Below, one piece after another: positions 37,668-45,689 of a stretch of DNA of 64,000 bases. The DNA comes from Blastococcus sp. TBT05-19 (lineage in GTDB: Bacteria; Actinomycetota; Actinomycetes; Mycobacteriales; Geodermatophilaceae). A model generated the notes under the pieces. It was not told where the DNA came from. It did not search any database and saw only the letters and a list, made by a program, of their open reading frames with translations. Location: positions 1,178,001 through 1,242,000 of the forward strand of contig NZ_QOHI01000001.1 of assembly GCF_003319095.1 (NCBI RefSeq), written 5' to 3'. A program made the position numbers and the translations under genes. How positions within the stretch are numbered: the stretch's first letter is position 1; every line of letters begins with the position of its first letter.

Positions 37668-37725
37668 GCGCGCATTCCTCCGTGTCATCCCGGTGCGGTC
37701 CGGGGCGCCAGCAGAGTAGGACGCA

Positions 37726-37745
37726 ATGCTTCCAGGTGGAAGTAT
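37726..37745. promoter_or_regulatory. candidate MarR operator upstream of the permease-amidase operon
   Basis: ATGCTTCCA-GG-TGGAAGTAT is an inverted repeat with 8 of 9 positions matching per arm, AT-richer than its surroundings. It lies 59 bp before the permease start. The GAAGTAT half-site recurs at 38800-38806 in the marR/sensor intergenic region. Length and symmetry fit a MarR dimer site; the assignment is inferred from the neighbouring regulator gene. Confidence 0.55.
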
Positions 37746-37750
37746 CTGTC

Positions 37751-38794
37751 TCAGGTCGTGAGAAGGCCGGGGATCTCCCGCAGGGTCAGCCCGTCGGCGC
37801 GGGCCAACCGGGCGAACGGTGCCCGGCGCGGCACCCGGGTCCTGCCGGGGCCGGACACGGCCACACGGACGCCGTCGTAGAGCCCGCGCGCGTAGGCGCA
37901 CACCACCGGGGCCGAGGGGCCGGACCGGCGGGCGTGCCGCTCCTGCAGGTCCAGCTGCATCTCGTCCGGGCCGTCGCCGGAGGAGGCGAACGAGGGCATG
38001 CAGGCGTACAGCTCGCCGGTGCCGTCGCCGCCCACGGCGTAGAGCCCGTTCTCCTCGAGGGCGCCGGACAGCCGCACGACCCGCCGGTCCAGCCCGGCGC
38101 GGGTGAACTCGCGGTTGAAGGTGACCAGGTCGCGCCCGACCATGCTGAGCAGCACGCCGTCGGCCCGCGTGCGCCGGACCAGGTCCAGCAGCGGCCCCAT
38201 GTCGGTGGGCCCGAACGGCACCAGCGCCTCGCCGACCACCTCGGCGCCGGCCGCGGACAGCGCGCGGTGCGCCGCCCGGTGCACGGCCCGCGGCCAGACG
38301 TAGTCGGTGCCCAGCAGCACCCAGCGCCGGGCCCGGCGGGAGCCGACCAGCCAGGTCAGGGCCGCGGCGTGCTGCTCGGCCGGCGAGACCCCGGTGCGGA
38401 CGACGCCCGGCCGCAGCCGCCCGCCCTCGTGCGGCGGGGTGAACACGTACCGGGCTCCCGGCGGCAGCGCCCGCTCGAGCGCGCGGTGCACGTCGCTGGT
38501 GTGGAACCCGACCAGGACGTCGAAGGCACCGGCCTGGAACAGCGACGCCGCCTCGGCCGCGACGACGTCGGGCGCCCGGCCCGAGTCGACGGTGACCAGG
38601 CGGACCTCGCGCCCGTCCACCCCGCCGGCGGCGTTCAGCTCGTCGGTGGCCAGCCCGGCGAGGTCCAGCGCGGACGGTGCGGTGAGCGCGAGCGGACCCG
38701 ACAGCGGCACGGCGAGACCGACGTGGAAGACGTCGGTCCGCGGGCCCGTGAGCAGGAGCTCCCACGGGTCCAGCGGACGCGTGGCACCGGACAC
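37751..38794 (-). CDS. AmiC/FmdD-like cytosolic amide-binding protein
   Basis: A 347-residue type-I periplasmic-binding-fold protein (FHVGLAVPLSGPLALTAPSA; ELNAAGGVDGREVRLVTVDSG; VVGEALVPFGPTDMGPLL; LDRRVVRLSGALEENGLYAV) without a signal peptide. Family members lacking one act inside the cell as amide sensors (AmiC) that control amidase operons. It lies head-to-head with marR (21 bp apart) and upstream of the permease-amidase genes. GTG 38794 has CATACT 7 nt upstream, so it may be leaderless. Whether it acts with the MarR protein or an unseen antiterminator is unknown. Confidence 0.78.
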   Translation of the reverse strand: MSGATRPLDPWELLLTGPRTDVFHVGLAVPLSGPLALTAPSALDLAGLATDELNAAGGVDGREVRLVTVDSGRAPDVVAAEAASLFQAGAFDVLVGFHTSDVHRALERALPPGARYVFTPPHEGGRLRPGVVRTGVSPAEQHAAALTWLVGSRRARRWVLLGTDYVWPRAVHRAAHRALSAAGAEVVGEALVPFGPTDMGPLLDLVRRTRADGVLLSMVGRDLVTFNREFTRAGLDRRVVRLSGALEENGLYAVGGDGTGELYACMPSFASSGDGPDEMQLDLQERHARRSGPSAPVVCAYARGLYDGVRVAVSGPGRTRVPRRAPFARLARADGLTLREIPGLLTT

Positions 38795-38815
38795 GGGGAG
38801 AAGTATGGTGCCCCC

Positions 38816-39259
38816 ATGTTTCCGGGAGGTCGCACCGACGCCGAGCGCGTCACCGACGACCTCGTCGAGCTGCTGACCGTCACCCAGCGTCGCGTCGCCG
38901 GGGGAGCGGCCGCGGCCCTCGCCGAGGACGGCGGCACGCTGGACGGCTACCGGCTGCTGCGGGCCCTGCACGGGAACGGCCGGACCATGGGCGAGCTCGT
39001 CGCGGCGCTGCACCTGCCCGCGCCCACCTGCACCCGGCTGGTCGACGCCGCCGTGGACCAGGCGCTGGCCTACCGGCTCCCGCACCCGGACGACGGGCGC
39101 AAGGTCGTCGTCCACCTCTCCGAGCCCGGGCGCGACCGCCTCGGTCGCTGGGAGGCGCTCGTCGCCGCGCACGAGTCGGCGCTCGCCGCCTCCCTCGGCC
39201 CGGAGCGGGTCGCCGCGCTGCGGCACGCGCTGACCGAGCTGGCCGCCCCGGAGGGCTGA
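38816..39259 (+). CDS. MarR family transcriptional regulator
   Basis: A 147-residue winged-helix repressor. The DNA-binding core is GYRLLRALHGNGRTMGELVAAL, HLPAPTCTRLVDAAVDQALAYR (each in context) and the wing HPDDGRKVVVHLSEPGRDRL. ATG 38816 is 6 nt after TATGGT (38804-38809), consistent with a leaderless mRNA, and that box overlaps the -10 of the divergent sensor gene. It most likely controls the divergent amide module; ligand could be an amide or its acid product. Nothing unusual in length. Confidence 0.9.
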   Translation: MFPGGRTDAERVTDDLVELLTVTQRRVAGGAAAALAEDGGTLDGYRLLRALHGNGRTMGELVAALHLPAPTCTRLVDAAVDQALAYRLPHPDDGRKVVVHLSEPGRDRLGRWEALVAAHESALAASLGPERVAALRHALTELAAPEG

Positions 39260-39331
39260 ACCCTCCGCCCTGACCGGGATCCCGGCCTACGGCCGTGCGA
39301 GGGTTCCCGGAGACGTGATGGAGGAGTTGGC

Positions 39332-41026
39332 ATGACCTGGCCCCGGCCGGTCCCGGTGATCGGTGACCAGACCCACGCCGCGGAGCGTGCCGCCGACCCG
39401 GCGGGCTGGGCCCTCGACCCGGCCACCGTCGAGGCGCTGCACACCGTCGTCGGGGCCCGCCGCGACATCCGCCGGTACCGCCCCGACCCCGTGCCCGCCG
39501 ACCTGCTGCGCACGGTCCTCGAGGCCGGCCACCGGGCGCCGTCGGTCGGGCACTCGCAGCCGTGGCGCTTCGTCGTCGTCACCGAGCAGGCCACCCGCGA
39601 CCGGGCGGCGGTGCTCGCCGACCGGGAGCGGCTGCGGCAGGCCGAGCTGCTCACCCCGGACCGCCGGGCCCGGCTGCTGGACCTGCAGCTGGAGGGCATC
39701 CGCGAGGCGCCGGTCGGGATCGTCGTCGCCTGCGACCGCCGGGCGCACGCCACGGGCGTGCTGGGCCGGGCCACGTTCCCCGACGCCGACCTGTGGAGCT
39801 GCGCCTGCGCGATCCAGAACCTCTGGCTGGCCGCCCGCGCCTCGGGGCTGGGCATGGGCTGGGTGACGCTCTTCCAGCCCGCCGACCTGGCCGCGCTGCT
39901 GCACCTGCCCGAGGGCGTGGAGACCCTCGGCTGGCTGTGCCTCGGCTGGCCCGACGAGCGCCCGCCCGAGCCCGGGCTGGTGCGGCACGGGTGGTCGGCC
40001 CGCGCCCCGCTGGACGACGTCGTGCTGCACGAGCGGTGGCCGGCCGACGACAGCCCGGCCGCCCCGGTCTCCCACCTCGCCGGGCCGCAGCCGGAGGCGG
40101 TCGTGGCCGCCCGCGACAGCGGTGACGACCTGCTCGCCGTGCCCGGTTCGCTGGGCGTGCTGGACCGCGCCGTGGACCGGGTGCTGGCGCTGCCCGGTCC
40201 GGTACCGGAGACCGGCACGCTGCTGGTGGCCGCCGCCGAGCACCCGGTCGCCACCGCGCACGCCGTCTCGGCCTACCCGGTGTCGGTGACCGCCGACGTG
40301 CTCGCCGCGACCCGCACCGGGGAGTCGCTGGGGGCCTCGACCGCGCGCCAGGCGGGGCTCCGCGTGCGCGCCCACGCCGCGGTCTCGCCGGAGCCGCAGG
40401 GCGACCTGCTGACCGCCGACGCCCTGACCGCCTCCGCGGCCGTCGCGCTCGTGGCCGAGGGGCGCGCCATCGGCGCCGAGCTGGCCGCCACCGGGCTGGT
40501 CTGCCTGGGCGAGGTCGGCATCGGCAACACCACCGTCGCCGCCGCGCTCGCCTGCGCGCTGCTCGACCTCGACCCCGACGACGCCGTGGGCCTCGGTGCC
40601 GGTGCCGACGCCGCGATGCTCGACCGCAAGCGCGCCGTCGTCCGCGGGGCCCTGGACCGGGTGCGGTCCGAGCGCGGCGCCACCGACCCGATGACGCTGC
40701 TCGCCGCCCTCGGCGGGCCGGAGATCGCGGTGCTCACCGGGGTCACCCTCGGTGGCGCCGCCGCGGGCGTCCCGGTGGTGCTCGACGGGCTGGTCACCTC
40801 CGTCGCCGCGGCCGTCGCCGTCCGGCTGGAGCCCGCCGCGCAGACGGCGCTGGTCGCCGGTCAGCGCAGCCGCGAGCGCGGGCACGCCGCGGTGCTCACC
40901 GACCTCGGGCTCGAGCCGCTGCTCGACCTGCGCCTGCGGGCGGGGGAGGGGGTCGGCGCAGCCCTGGCCGCCCAGCTCCTGCTCACCGCGCTGCGCGCCC
41001 GCCGCACCGCCGGGCGGGTCTCGTGA
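39332..41026 (+). CDS. BluB-CobT fusion (DMB synthase / DMB phosphoribosyltransferase)
   Basis: One 564-residue frame joins two steps of cobalamin lower-ligand synthesis. Residues 1 to about 225 are BluB, the flavin-destroying 5,6-dimethylbenzimidazole synthase: RRDIRRYRPDPVPADLLRTVL, HRAPSVGHSQPWRF, GMGWVTLFQP, LGWPDERPPEPGL. Residues about 245-564 are CobT, which attaches the base to nicotinate ribotide: GEVGIGNTTVAAALACALL, GLGAGADAAMLDRK, GGPEIAVLTGVTLGGAAAG. GGAGG stands ahead of ATG 39332. The stop overlaps cobU. The fusion would channel DMB. No cobalamin riboswitch fits in the 72-nt upstream gap. Confidence 0.92.
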   Translation: MTWPRPVPVIGDQTHAAERAADPAGWALDPATVEALHTVVGARRDIRRYRPDPVPADLLRTVLEAGHRAPSVGHSQPWRFVVVTEQATRDRAAVLADRERLRQAELLTPDRRARLLDLQLEGIREAPVGIVVACDRRAHATGVLGRATFPDADLWSCACAIQNLWLAARASGLGMGWVTLFQPADLAALLHLPEGVETLGWLCLGWPDERPPEPGLVRHGWSARAPLDDVVLHERWPADDSPAAPVSHLAGPQPEAVVAARDSGDDLLAVPGSLGVLDRAVDRVLALPGPVPETGTLLVAAAEHPVATAHAVSAYPVSVTADVLAATRTGESLGASTARQAGLRVRAHAAVSPEPQGDLLTADALTASAAVALVAEGRAIGAELAATGLVCLGEVGIGNTTVAAALACALLDLDPDDAVGLGAGADAAMLDRKRAVVRGALDRVRSERGATDPMTLLAALGGPEIAVLTGVTLGGAAAGVPVVLDGLVTSVAAAVAVRLEPAAQTALVAGQRSRERGHAAVLTDLGLEPLLDLRLRAGEGVGAALAAQLLLTALRARRTAGRVS

Positions 41027-41568
41027 TCGGTCGGCGCCCGCGCCGCACGCTGGTGCTGGGCGGCGCGCGGTCGGGCAAGTCCCGCTACGCCGAGGAGCTG
41101 CTCGGCCGCGCTCGCGCCGTCGAGTACCTGGCCTGCGGCCTGCCCGCAGACGGCGGCGATCCCGAGTGGGCCGACCGGGTCGCGCTGCACCAGGAGCGCC
41201 GCCCCGGCAGCTGGCGCACCGTCGAGACGGTCGACCTGGTCGGCGAGCTCGGCCGCCCGGGCCCGCCGGTGCTGGTCGACTGCCTCTCCACGTGGCTCGC
41301 GCGGGTGATGGATGACTGCGGTGTGTGGACCGAAGAGGACGGCGCCGACGATCGGCTGGCCCGCGCGGTCGACGACGTCGTCGCCGCCTGGTCGGGGACC
41401 CGCCGCCGGGTGGTCGCGGTGAGCAACGAGGTCGGCTCCGGCGTCGTCCCCGCCACCGTCTCCGGCCGGCGCTACCGCGACGAGCTGGGCATCCTCAACG
41501 CGCGGATCGCGGCCGCCTCGCAGCGGGTGTGGCTGCTCACCGCCGGCCTCCCGCAGCGGCTGAAGTGA
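41023..41568 (+). CDS. cobU: adenosylcobinamide kinase/GTP guanylyltransferase CobU
   Basis: A 181-residue bifunctional enzyme that phosphorylates adenosylcobinamide and converts it to the GDP form. P-loop TLVLGGARSGKSRYAE (residues 9-24), then VEYLACGLPADGGDPEWADRV, HQERRPGSWRTVE (guanylylation-His region), VLVDCLSTWLARV and VSNEVGSGVVP. GTG start overlaps the BluB-CobT stop by GTGA, and its own stop overlaps cobS likewise, so the three genes are coupled. Confidence 0.94.
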   Translation: MIGRRPRRTLVLGGARSGKSRYAEELLGRARAVEYLACGLPADGGDPEWADRVALHQERRPGSWRTVETVDLVGELGRPGPPVLVDCLSTWLARVMDDCGVWTEEDGADDRLARAVDDVVAAWSGTRRRVVAVSNEVGSGVVPATVSGRRYRDELGILNARIAAASQRVWLLTAGLPQRLK

Positions 41569-42344
41569 CCGGTCCGCTCGCCGCCCTCGGCCTGTTCAGC
41601 GTGCTGCCGGTCCCGGCCTCGGCCCGCACGCCGGGGCCGGGGGTGCTCCGCTGGTTCCCGCTGGTGGGGGTGCTGCTCGGCGCGCTCGCGTTCGTCCCGG
41701 CCCTCGCGGTGTGGCGGGGTGCCGACGGCGGGAGCCCGCTGCTCGCGGCTGCGCTGGTCGTCGGCGCGCTCGCTCTGCTGACGCGCGGCCTGCACCTCGA
41801 CGGCACCGCCGACCTCGCCGACGGGCTGGGCAGCGGCCAGCCGGCCGAGCAGGCGCTGGCGATCATGCGGCGGCCCGACGTCGGCGCGTTCGGCGTCGCG
41901 GCGCTGGTCTGCCTCCTGCTCGTGCAGGTCACGGCCCTGGGGACGGTGCTGGCCGCCTCGTCGCTGGTCGAGGGGCTCGTGGTCGTCGTCCTGGCAGCCA
42001 CCGCCGGCCGGACGGCCGTCCTGCACGCCGCTGCACGTCCGGTGGCCGGCGGCTCGGCACTCGGGAGCCTCGTCGCTGGAGGGGACTCCCCGGTGGTCCG
42101 GTGGACGGCGACCGTCGTCCTGGTCGCCGCGGCGGCCGGGCTGCGGCTGCTGGCCGGTGGCTCCACGGCCGACGCCTCGTGGGCGGCCGGTGCCGTGGTC
42201 GTCGCCCTGATCGCCGGGGCGGGGCTCACCGCTCATGCGACCCGGCGGCTCGGCGGGGTCAACGGCGACGTCTTCGGTGCCGTGGTGGAGGCCGGCACCG
42301 CCGCGGCACTCGTCGTCCTGGCCGCAGGAACCGCCTGGACCTGA
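41565..42344 (+). CDS. cobS: adenosylcobinamide-GDP ribazoletransferase CobS
   Basis: A 259-residue integral membrane enzyme that joins adenosylcobinamide-GDP with alpha-ribazole to complete cobalamin. FSVLPVPASARTPGPGVLRWFPLVG at the start (in parts), LHLDGTADLADGLGSGQPAEQALAIMRRPDVGAFG (family hallmark, in parts), and GGVNGDVFGAVVE near the C-terminus are diagnostic. About seven hydrophobic segments. GTG start inside GTGA overlap with cobU. The operon thus covers the nucleotide-loop assembly steps; corrin-ring genes are not in the window. Confidence 0.94.
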   Translation: MTGPLAALGLFSVLPVPASARTPGPGVLRWFPLVGVLLGALAFVPALAVWRGADGGSPLLAAALVVGALALLTRGLHLDGTADLADGLGSGQPAEQALAIMRRPDVGAFGVAALVCLLLVQVTALGTVLAASSLVEGLVVVVLAATAGRTAVLHAAARPVAGGSALGSLVAGGDSPVVRWTATVVLVAAAAGLRLLAGGSTADASWAAGAVVVALIAGAGLTAHATRRLGGVNGDVFGAVVEAGTAAALVVLAAGTAWT

Positions 42345-42399
42345 GGCCCCGCGACGATCGGGGCTTCCCTCGGCGGCGATCGCCGCTAGCCTCCCGCCC

Positions 42400-42660
42400 G
42401 TGGAGCCGTTCGCGACGGGGCGTTTCGCCGAGGTCAGCCCCCGGCAGGTCGCTGCCGTGCGGTCGGCCGCGGACTTCGCCCGGCTCGTGACGCACATGCG
42501 GGAGGACCTCGGCCGCTCGGGCAAGGCCGAGTGGGAGAACGCGACCCTGGACCGCTACCTGGAGGCGCTCGCCGCGGTCGCGGAGGACCGCGGCCCCGAG
42601 GGCAGGCTCAGCTGGGCGGAGCTCGCCGACCTGGTGGTCACCGCCACCGGCTACGAGTAG
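42400..42660 (+). CDS. small DUF7660-like hypothetical protein
   Basis: An 86-residue acidic soluble protein: AADFARLVTHMREDLGRSG, WENATLDRYLEALAAVAED, and SWAELADLVVTATGYE. The pattern (helix, W-x-N-x-T-L, helix) recalls the DUF7660 family of about 85 residues, recalled with low certainty. GTG 42400 stands 7 nt after a TAGCCT hexamer (42387-42392), which suggests a leaderless transcript independent of cobS. Function unknown. Confidence 0.75.
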   Translation: MEPFATGRFAEVSPRQVAAVRSAADFARLVTHMREDLGRSGKAEWENATLDRYLEALAAVAEDRGPEGRLSWAELADLVVTATGYE

Positions 42661-42669
42661 GCGGGCACG

Positions 42670-43443
42670 TCAGCCGGCCGGGAACAGCGAGCGCACCCCG
42701 AACCGGGTCGGCCGCTGGAACGGACGCCAGGCGCCGCGCGGCTGGGCCAGGCGGTCGGCGACGATCCAGAGCACGGCGGGGTCCAGCCCCATGCCGAGGT
42801 GGCTGGCGTGCACGGCGACGTTCTCGCTGATCGGCCCCTCCTCCTGCAGGCAGGTGCGCCAGTCGACGACGCCGTCCCACCGCGAGTACACCGACGTGCT
42901 CGGCACCTTCAGGGGCCGGGCGGGGCGCACCTCCTCGACGGCGCGCAGCTCGCGGTAGGCCCGGTACATGCCGGCCCCGGACGGTGGGCGCTTGCGGGGG
43001 ACGACGCCCGCGAAGGGGGAGCCGAGCGAGACGACCTGCCGGACCAGGTGCGGGCTGCGCTCGGCCAGCCGGCGGCCGTAGATGCCGCCGAGGCTCTGGC
43101 CGACGATGCTCACCGGCCCGCCGTGCTCGTCGGCGAGCCGTTGCACCAGCGCCCGCATGCCGTCGACCACCTCCGGGCGCGGTCCGCGGTTGCGGCCGAG
43201 GTCCCAGCCGACCGTGGGGTAGCCCAGGCGGCCCAGCCAGCGGCGGATGGTGCGCGTCGAGACGTCGGACGCCAGCCAGCCGGGGAGGACGACGACGGGG
43301 TGCGGTTCGCCGCGCGGGGCGAACCGCAGCAGCGGGTAGCCGGCGGCCAGGGCGCCGGCGCTGACCACGGCGCGGGCGGGCTCGGTCAGGGCCAGCAGGT
43401 TGTCCACGCGCTCGGCGCGGGCGGGTCCGGAGGAGGTGGGCAC
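42670..43443 (-). CDS. alpha/beta hydrolase, lipase-like
   Basis: A 257-residue alpha/beta hydrolase. The nucleophile elbow is GQSLGG near residue 98 (IVGQSLGGIYGRRLAE), with an oxyanion-loop candidate VVLPGWLASD. Later acidic and His candidates are in YSRWDGVVDW and ASHLGMGLDP, the latter as in many actinobacterial lipase/esterase proteins that resemble the PGAP1/EstA group. No signal peptide, so cytoplasmic or membrane-peripheral. The GTG 43443 start is a choice by conservation; a GTG two codons upstream is in frame. Confidence 0.82.
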   Translation of the reverse strand: MPTSSGPARAERVDNLLALTEPARAVVSAGALAAGYPLLRFAPRGEPHPVVVLPGWLASDVSTRTIRRWLGRLGYPTVGWDLGRNRGPRPEVVDGMRALVQRLADEHGGPVSIVGQSLGGIYGRRLAERSPHLVRQVVSLGSPFAGVVPRKRPPSGAGMYRAYRELRAVEEVRPARPLKVPSTSVYSRWDGVVDWRTCLQEEGPISENVAVHASHLGMGLDPAVLWIVADRLAQPRGAWRPFQRPTRFGVRSLFPAG

Positions 43444-43472
43444 CCGCACCCGGTGCCCGGGACGGGCCCGGA

Positions 43473-43778
43473 TCAGTCGCCCGGCGGCAGGATCCGCGGC
43501 ACGAACACCTCGTCGACCGGCCGCGGGCCGACGTACTGGCGGCAGGTGCACGGCACCCAGCTGTGCCCCGACCAGCGGCCGCGCTTGTCGTAGGTGTCGC
43601 GCCGGAGCTCGGCGTAGCAGGTGTTCGTGGAGGTGTCGTGCTGGCTGAGCGTGTGGCCGCAGCCGCACAGCGGGGTCATCGGCGGAGGCGGTGCGGGGGT
43701 GCGCCGGCGGCCCAGCCGCCCGGTCACGAAACCGACGCCGAGCAGGGCGGCGCCCACCAGCAGGCTGACCGGATCCAT
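43473..43778 (-). CDS. small membrane protein with Cys/His-rich domain
   Basis: A 101-residue protein. Residues 4-22 are a Gly-rich membrane segment (SLLVGAALLGVGFVTGRLG), followed by RRR, a Pro-rich linker and a soluble domain with CGCGHTLSQHD, TNTCYAELRRD and WVPCTCRQY. The Cys/His spacing suggests a zinc or iron-sulfur site. It is a recurrent type of unknown actinobacterial protein. ATG with GGAGG-type SD. It reads the same way as the hydrolase, 29 nt apart. Confidence 0.75.
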   Translation of the reverse strand: MDPVSLLVGAALLGVGFVTGRLGRRRTPAPPPPMTPLCGCGHTLSQHDTSTNTCYAELRRDTYDKRGRWSGHSWVPCTCRQYVGPRPVDEVFVPRILPPGD

Positions 43779-43953
43779 CCCCGTGCACCTCCTCCGATCG
43801 AGGCCTCCGACGGTAGCGCTCGCGACCCGCCCTCCGCCGGGGGAACGGCGCCGGTGCCGACCGCGGAGCGTGGCCGGACTTGTCGCGCGGAGTCGTCCGT
43901 ATTCGCCCGATCAGGGGGATTGGCCGGTGCCCCCTGCGGGAACTGGAAACCCC

Positions 43954-44214
43954 GTGAGCACGTATGCCGTGGGGTTCGCCCGGCCCGACCGCTGGTCGGG
44001 CAGTCAGCCGAGTCAGCCGAGCTACCCCTGGCACGCCGTGGAGGCGCACCGCCCGCCCGCCGAGCTGGACGGCGAGGTCGAGCTCGCGGTCTGCGGCGCG
44101 ATCGTCCAGGTCTGGGGCACGCAGAAGTGGGAGCGCGTCGGCATCGGCCGCACCGGCTGCCCGGAGTGCGCCCGCCTCACCGCCGCCGGCCGGCGGCTGA
44201 CCCGCGCGAGCTGA
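43954..44214 (+). CDS. small hypothetical protein
   Basis: An 86-residue protein from GTG 43954: VSTYAVGFARPDRWSG, then PSYPWHAVEAHRPPAELDGEV, LAVCGAIVQVWGTQKWERVG and RTGCPECARLTAAGRR. The single Cys plus CPEC and nearby His could make a small metal site. Codon bias supports coding. There is no clear SD (GGAAA at 7-11 nt). No family recognised. Confidence 0.65.
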   Translation: MSTYAVGFARPDRWSGSQPSQPSYPWHAVEAHRPPAELDGEVELAVCGAIVQVWGTQKWERVGIGRTGCPECARLTAAGRRLTRAS

Positions 44215-44241
44215 GCGCCCCGCGCGGGCCGGCCGCGGAGC

Positions 44242-45429
44242 TCAGCTCTTCTCGGGCCTGCGGCCGCTGATCGCCGAGAGCCCGGTGATCGCCCGGCCCA
44301 CGATCAGCGCCTGCACCGAGTCGGTGCCCTCGAACGTGAAGACCGCCTCCATGTCGGCGAAGTGCCGCGCGACGTGGTGGTCGATGAGGATCCCGTCGCC
44401 GCCCAGGATGTCGCGGGCGTCGGCCACGATCGCCCGTGCCTTGGCCGCGTGGTTCATCTTGGCCAGCGAGGCCATCGCCGCCGTCATGCGGCCCTCGTCG
44501 GCCAGCTTCGACAGCCGCCAGCACATCAGCTGCATCGAGGTGATCTCGGCGAGCATGCGGGCGAGCTTGTCCTGCACCAGCTGGAACCCCGCGATCGGCT
44601 GACCGAACTGCTCGCGCTGCATCGCGTGCGCCAGCGCCAGCTCGTAGGACGCCGTCGCCAGACCGAGCGCCCGCCAGGCGACGGTGTACCGGGTGCGGTC
44701 GAGCACCTGGGAGACGTCCTTGAACGAGTGGCAGTTGGCCAGCTTGTTCTCCGCCGGCACCCGGACGTCGGTCAGCGTGATCTCGGCCTGCCAGACCGCG
44801 CGCAGCGCCGTCTTGCCGGTCATGACCGTGGCCTCGTAGCCGGGCGTGCCCTTCTCGACGACGTAGCCGCCGACCTTGCCGTCCTCACCGCGCGCCCAGA
44901 TGATCACGAAGTCGGCGATGGACCCGTTGCCGATCCACTTCTTCTGCCCGTTGAGGACGAAGCCGTCGCCGTCGGCGCGGGCCGACGTCTCCAGGCCGAC
45001 GGCGTCCGAGCCGTGCTGGGGCTCGGTGAGACCGAACGCGCCGATCTTCTCCAGCCGCGCCATCGGCGGCAGGAACCGCTCGCGCTGCTCCTCGTCGCCC
45101 AGCAGCGCGATCGACTGCATGGCCAGGAAGCTGTGCACGCCGTTGAAGGTGCCGACGCTGCCGTCGGCGCGGGCCAGCTCCGCGGCCACCAGCCCGGCGG
45201 CGACGTTGCTCATGCCGGGGCAGCCGTAACCCTCGATGGTGCCGCCGACGATCCCGGTCTCCGCCAGCAGCGGCACGAGCTCGAACGGGAACTCGGCGCG
45301 CTCCCAGTACTCGTTGATCCGGGGTACGACCTCCTTCTCGCCGAAGGCCCGCACCCGGTCGCGGATCTCGATCTCGGCCGGCTCGAGCAGGTCCTCGAAC
45401 GCGTAGATGTCAGGGCTGTCGATGGTCAC
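44242..45429 (-). CDS. acyl-CoA dehydrogenase (glutaryl-CoA-dehydrogenase-like)
   Basis: A 395-residue FAD enzyme oxidising an acyl-CoA. Flavin and substrate segments are GAFGLTEPQHGSDAVG, LNGQKKWIGNGSIADF, and ILGGDGILIDHHVARHFADM (in parts); the catalytic Glu is in the AVFTFEGTDSVQALIVGRAITG region (in parts), equivalent to that of glutaryl-CoA dehydrogenase. Substrate not certain: GCDH-like members also take other short acids. GTG 45429 is 7 nt after TAGCGT on the minus strand, suggesting a leaderless mRNA. Confidence 0.9.
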   Translation of the reverse strand: MTIDSPDIYAFEDLLEPAEIEIRDRVRAFGEKEVVPRINEYWERAEFPFELVPLLAETGIVGGTIEGYGCPGMSNVAAGLVAAELARADGSVGTFNGVHSFLAMQSIALLGDEEQRERFLPPMARLEKIGAFGLTEPQHGSDAVGLETSARADGDGFVLNGQKKWIGNGSIADFVIIWARGEDGKVGGYVVEKGTPGYEATVMTGKTALRAVWQAEITLTDVRVPAENKLANCHSFKDVSQVLDRTRYTVAWRALGLATASYELALAHAMQREQFGQPIAGFQLVQDKLARMLAEITSMQLMCWRLSKLADEGRMTAAMASLAKMNHAAKARAIVADARDILGGDGILIDHHVARHFADMEAVFTFEGTDSVQALIVGRAITGLSAISGRRPEKS

Positions 45430-45518
45430 GGAGCGGACGCTACGACCAACAGGAGCATGCTGCGCGTCGTGATCGCCCACTCGAGGGCACGCTCTCCGCC
45501 GACGACGCGCCGCTCCGG

Positions 45519-45656
45519 CTAGGAGGGGTGCCCCTCCACGTCGGCCTCGTCGCCCTGCGGGGCCTCGCGCGGCTCGCTCTGCGCCTCCAGGGACGCCTCC
45601 ATCTCCGGCGTCTCCTGCTCGATGGCGATGTCGCGGGGCTGCGGCGTCTCGGTCAT
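45519..45656 (-). CDS. 45-residue acidic small protein
   Basis: ATG 45656 preceded by GGTGGGGG gives MTETPQPRDIAIEQETPEME and an acidic tail (ASLEAQSEPREAPQGDEADV). About a quarter of residues are Glu or Asp; no membrane segment. GC3 is high and the frame is open from a good SD to a TAG. Likely an intrinsically disordered peptide. No family known. It lies between two same-strand genes and may share the upstream DinB-like gene's transcript. Confidence 0.5.
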   Translation of the reverse strand: MTETPQPRDIAIEQETPEMEASLEAQSEPREAPQGDEADVEGHPS

Positions 45657-45689
45657 GCCCCCACCTTGGCCCAGGTCACGGCCGGCCGC

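Noticed and set aside
39260-39331. Cobalamin riboswitch in front of the BluB-CobT gene
   Set aside because: Only 72 nt separate it from marR, too short for the cobalamin aptamer, and no conserved core is seen. The CCGGGATCCCGG palindrome there is just a short repeat.
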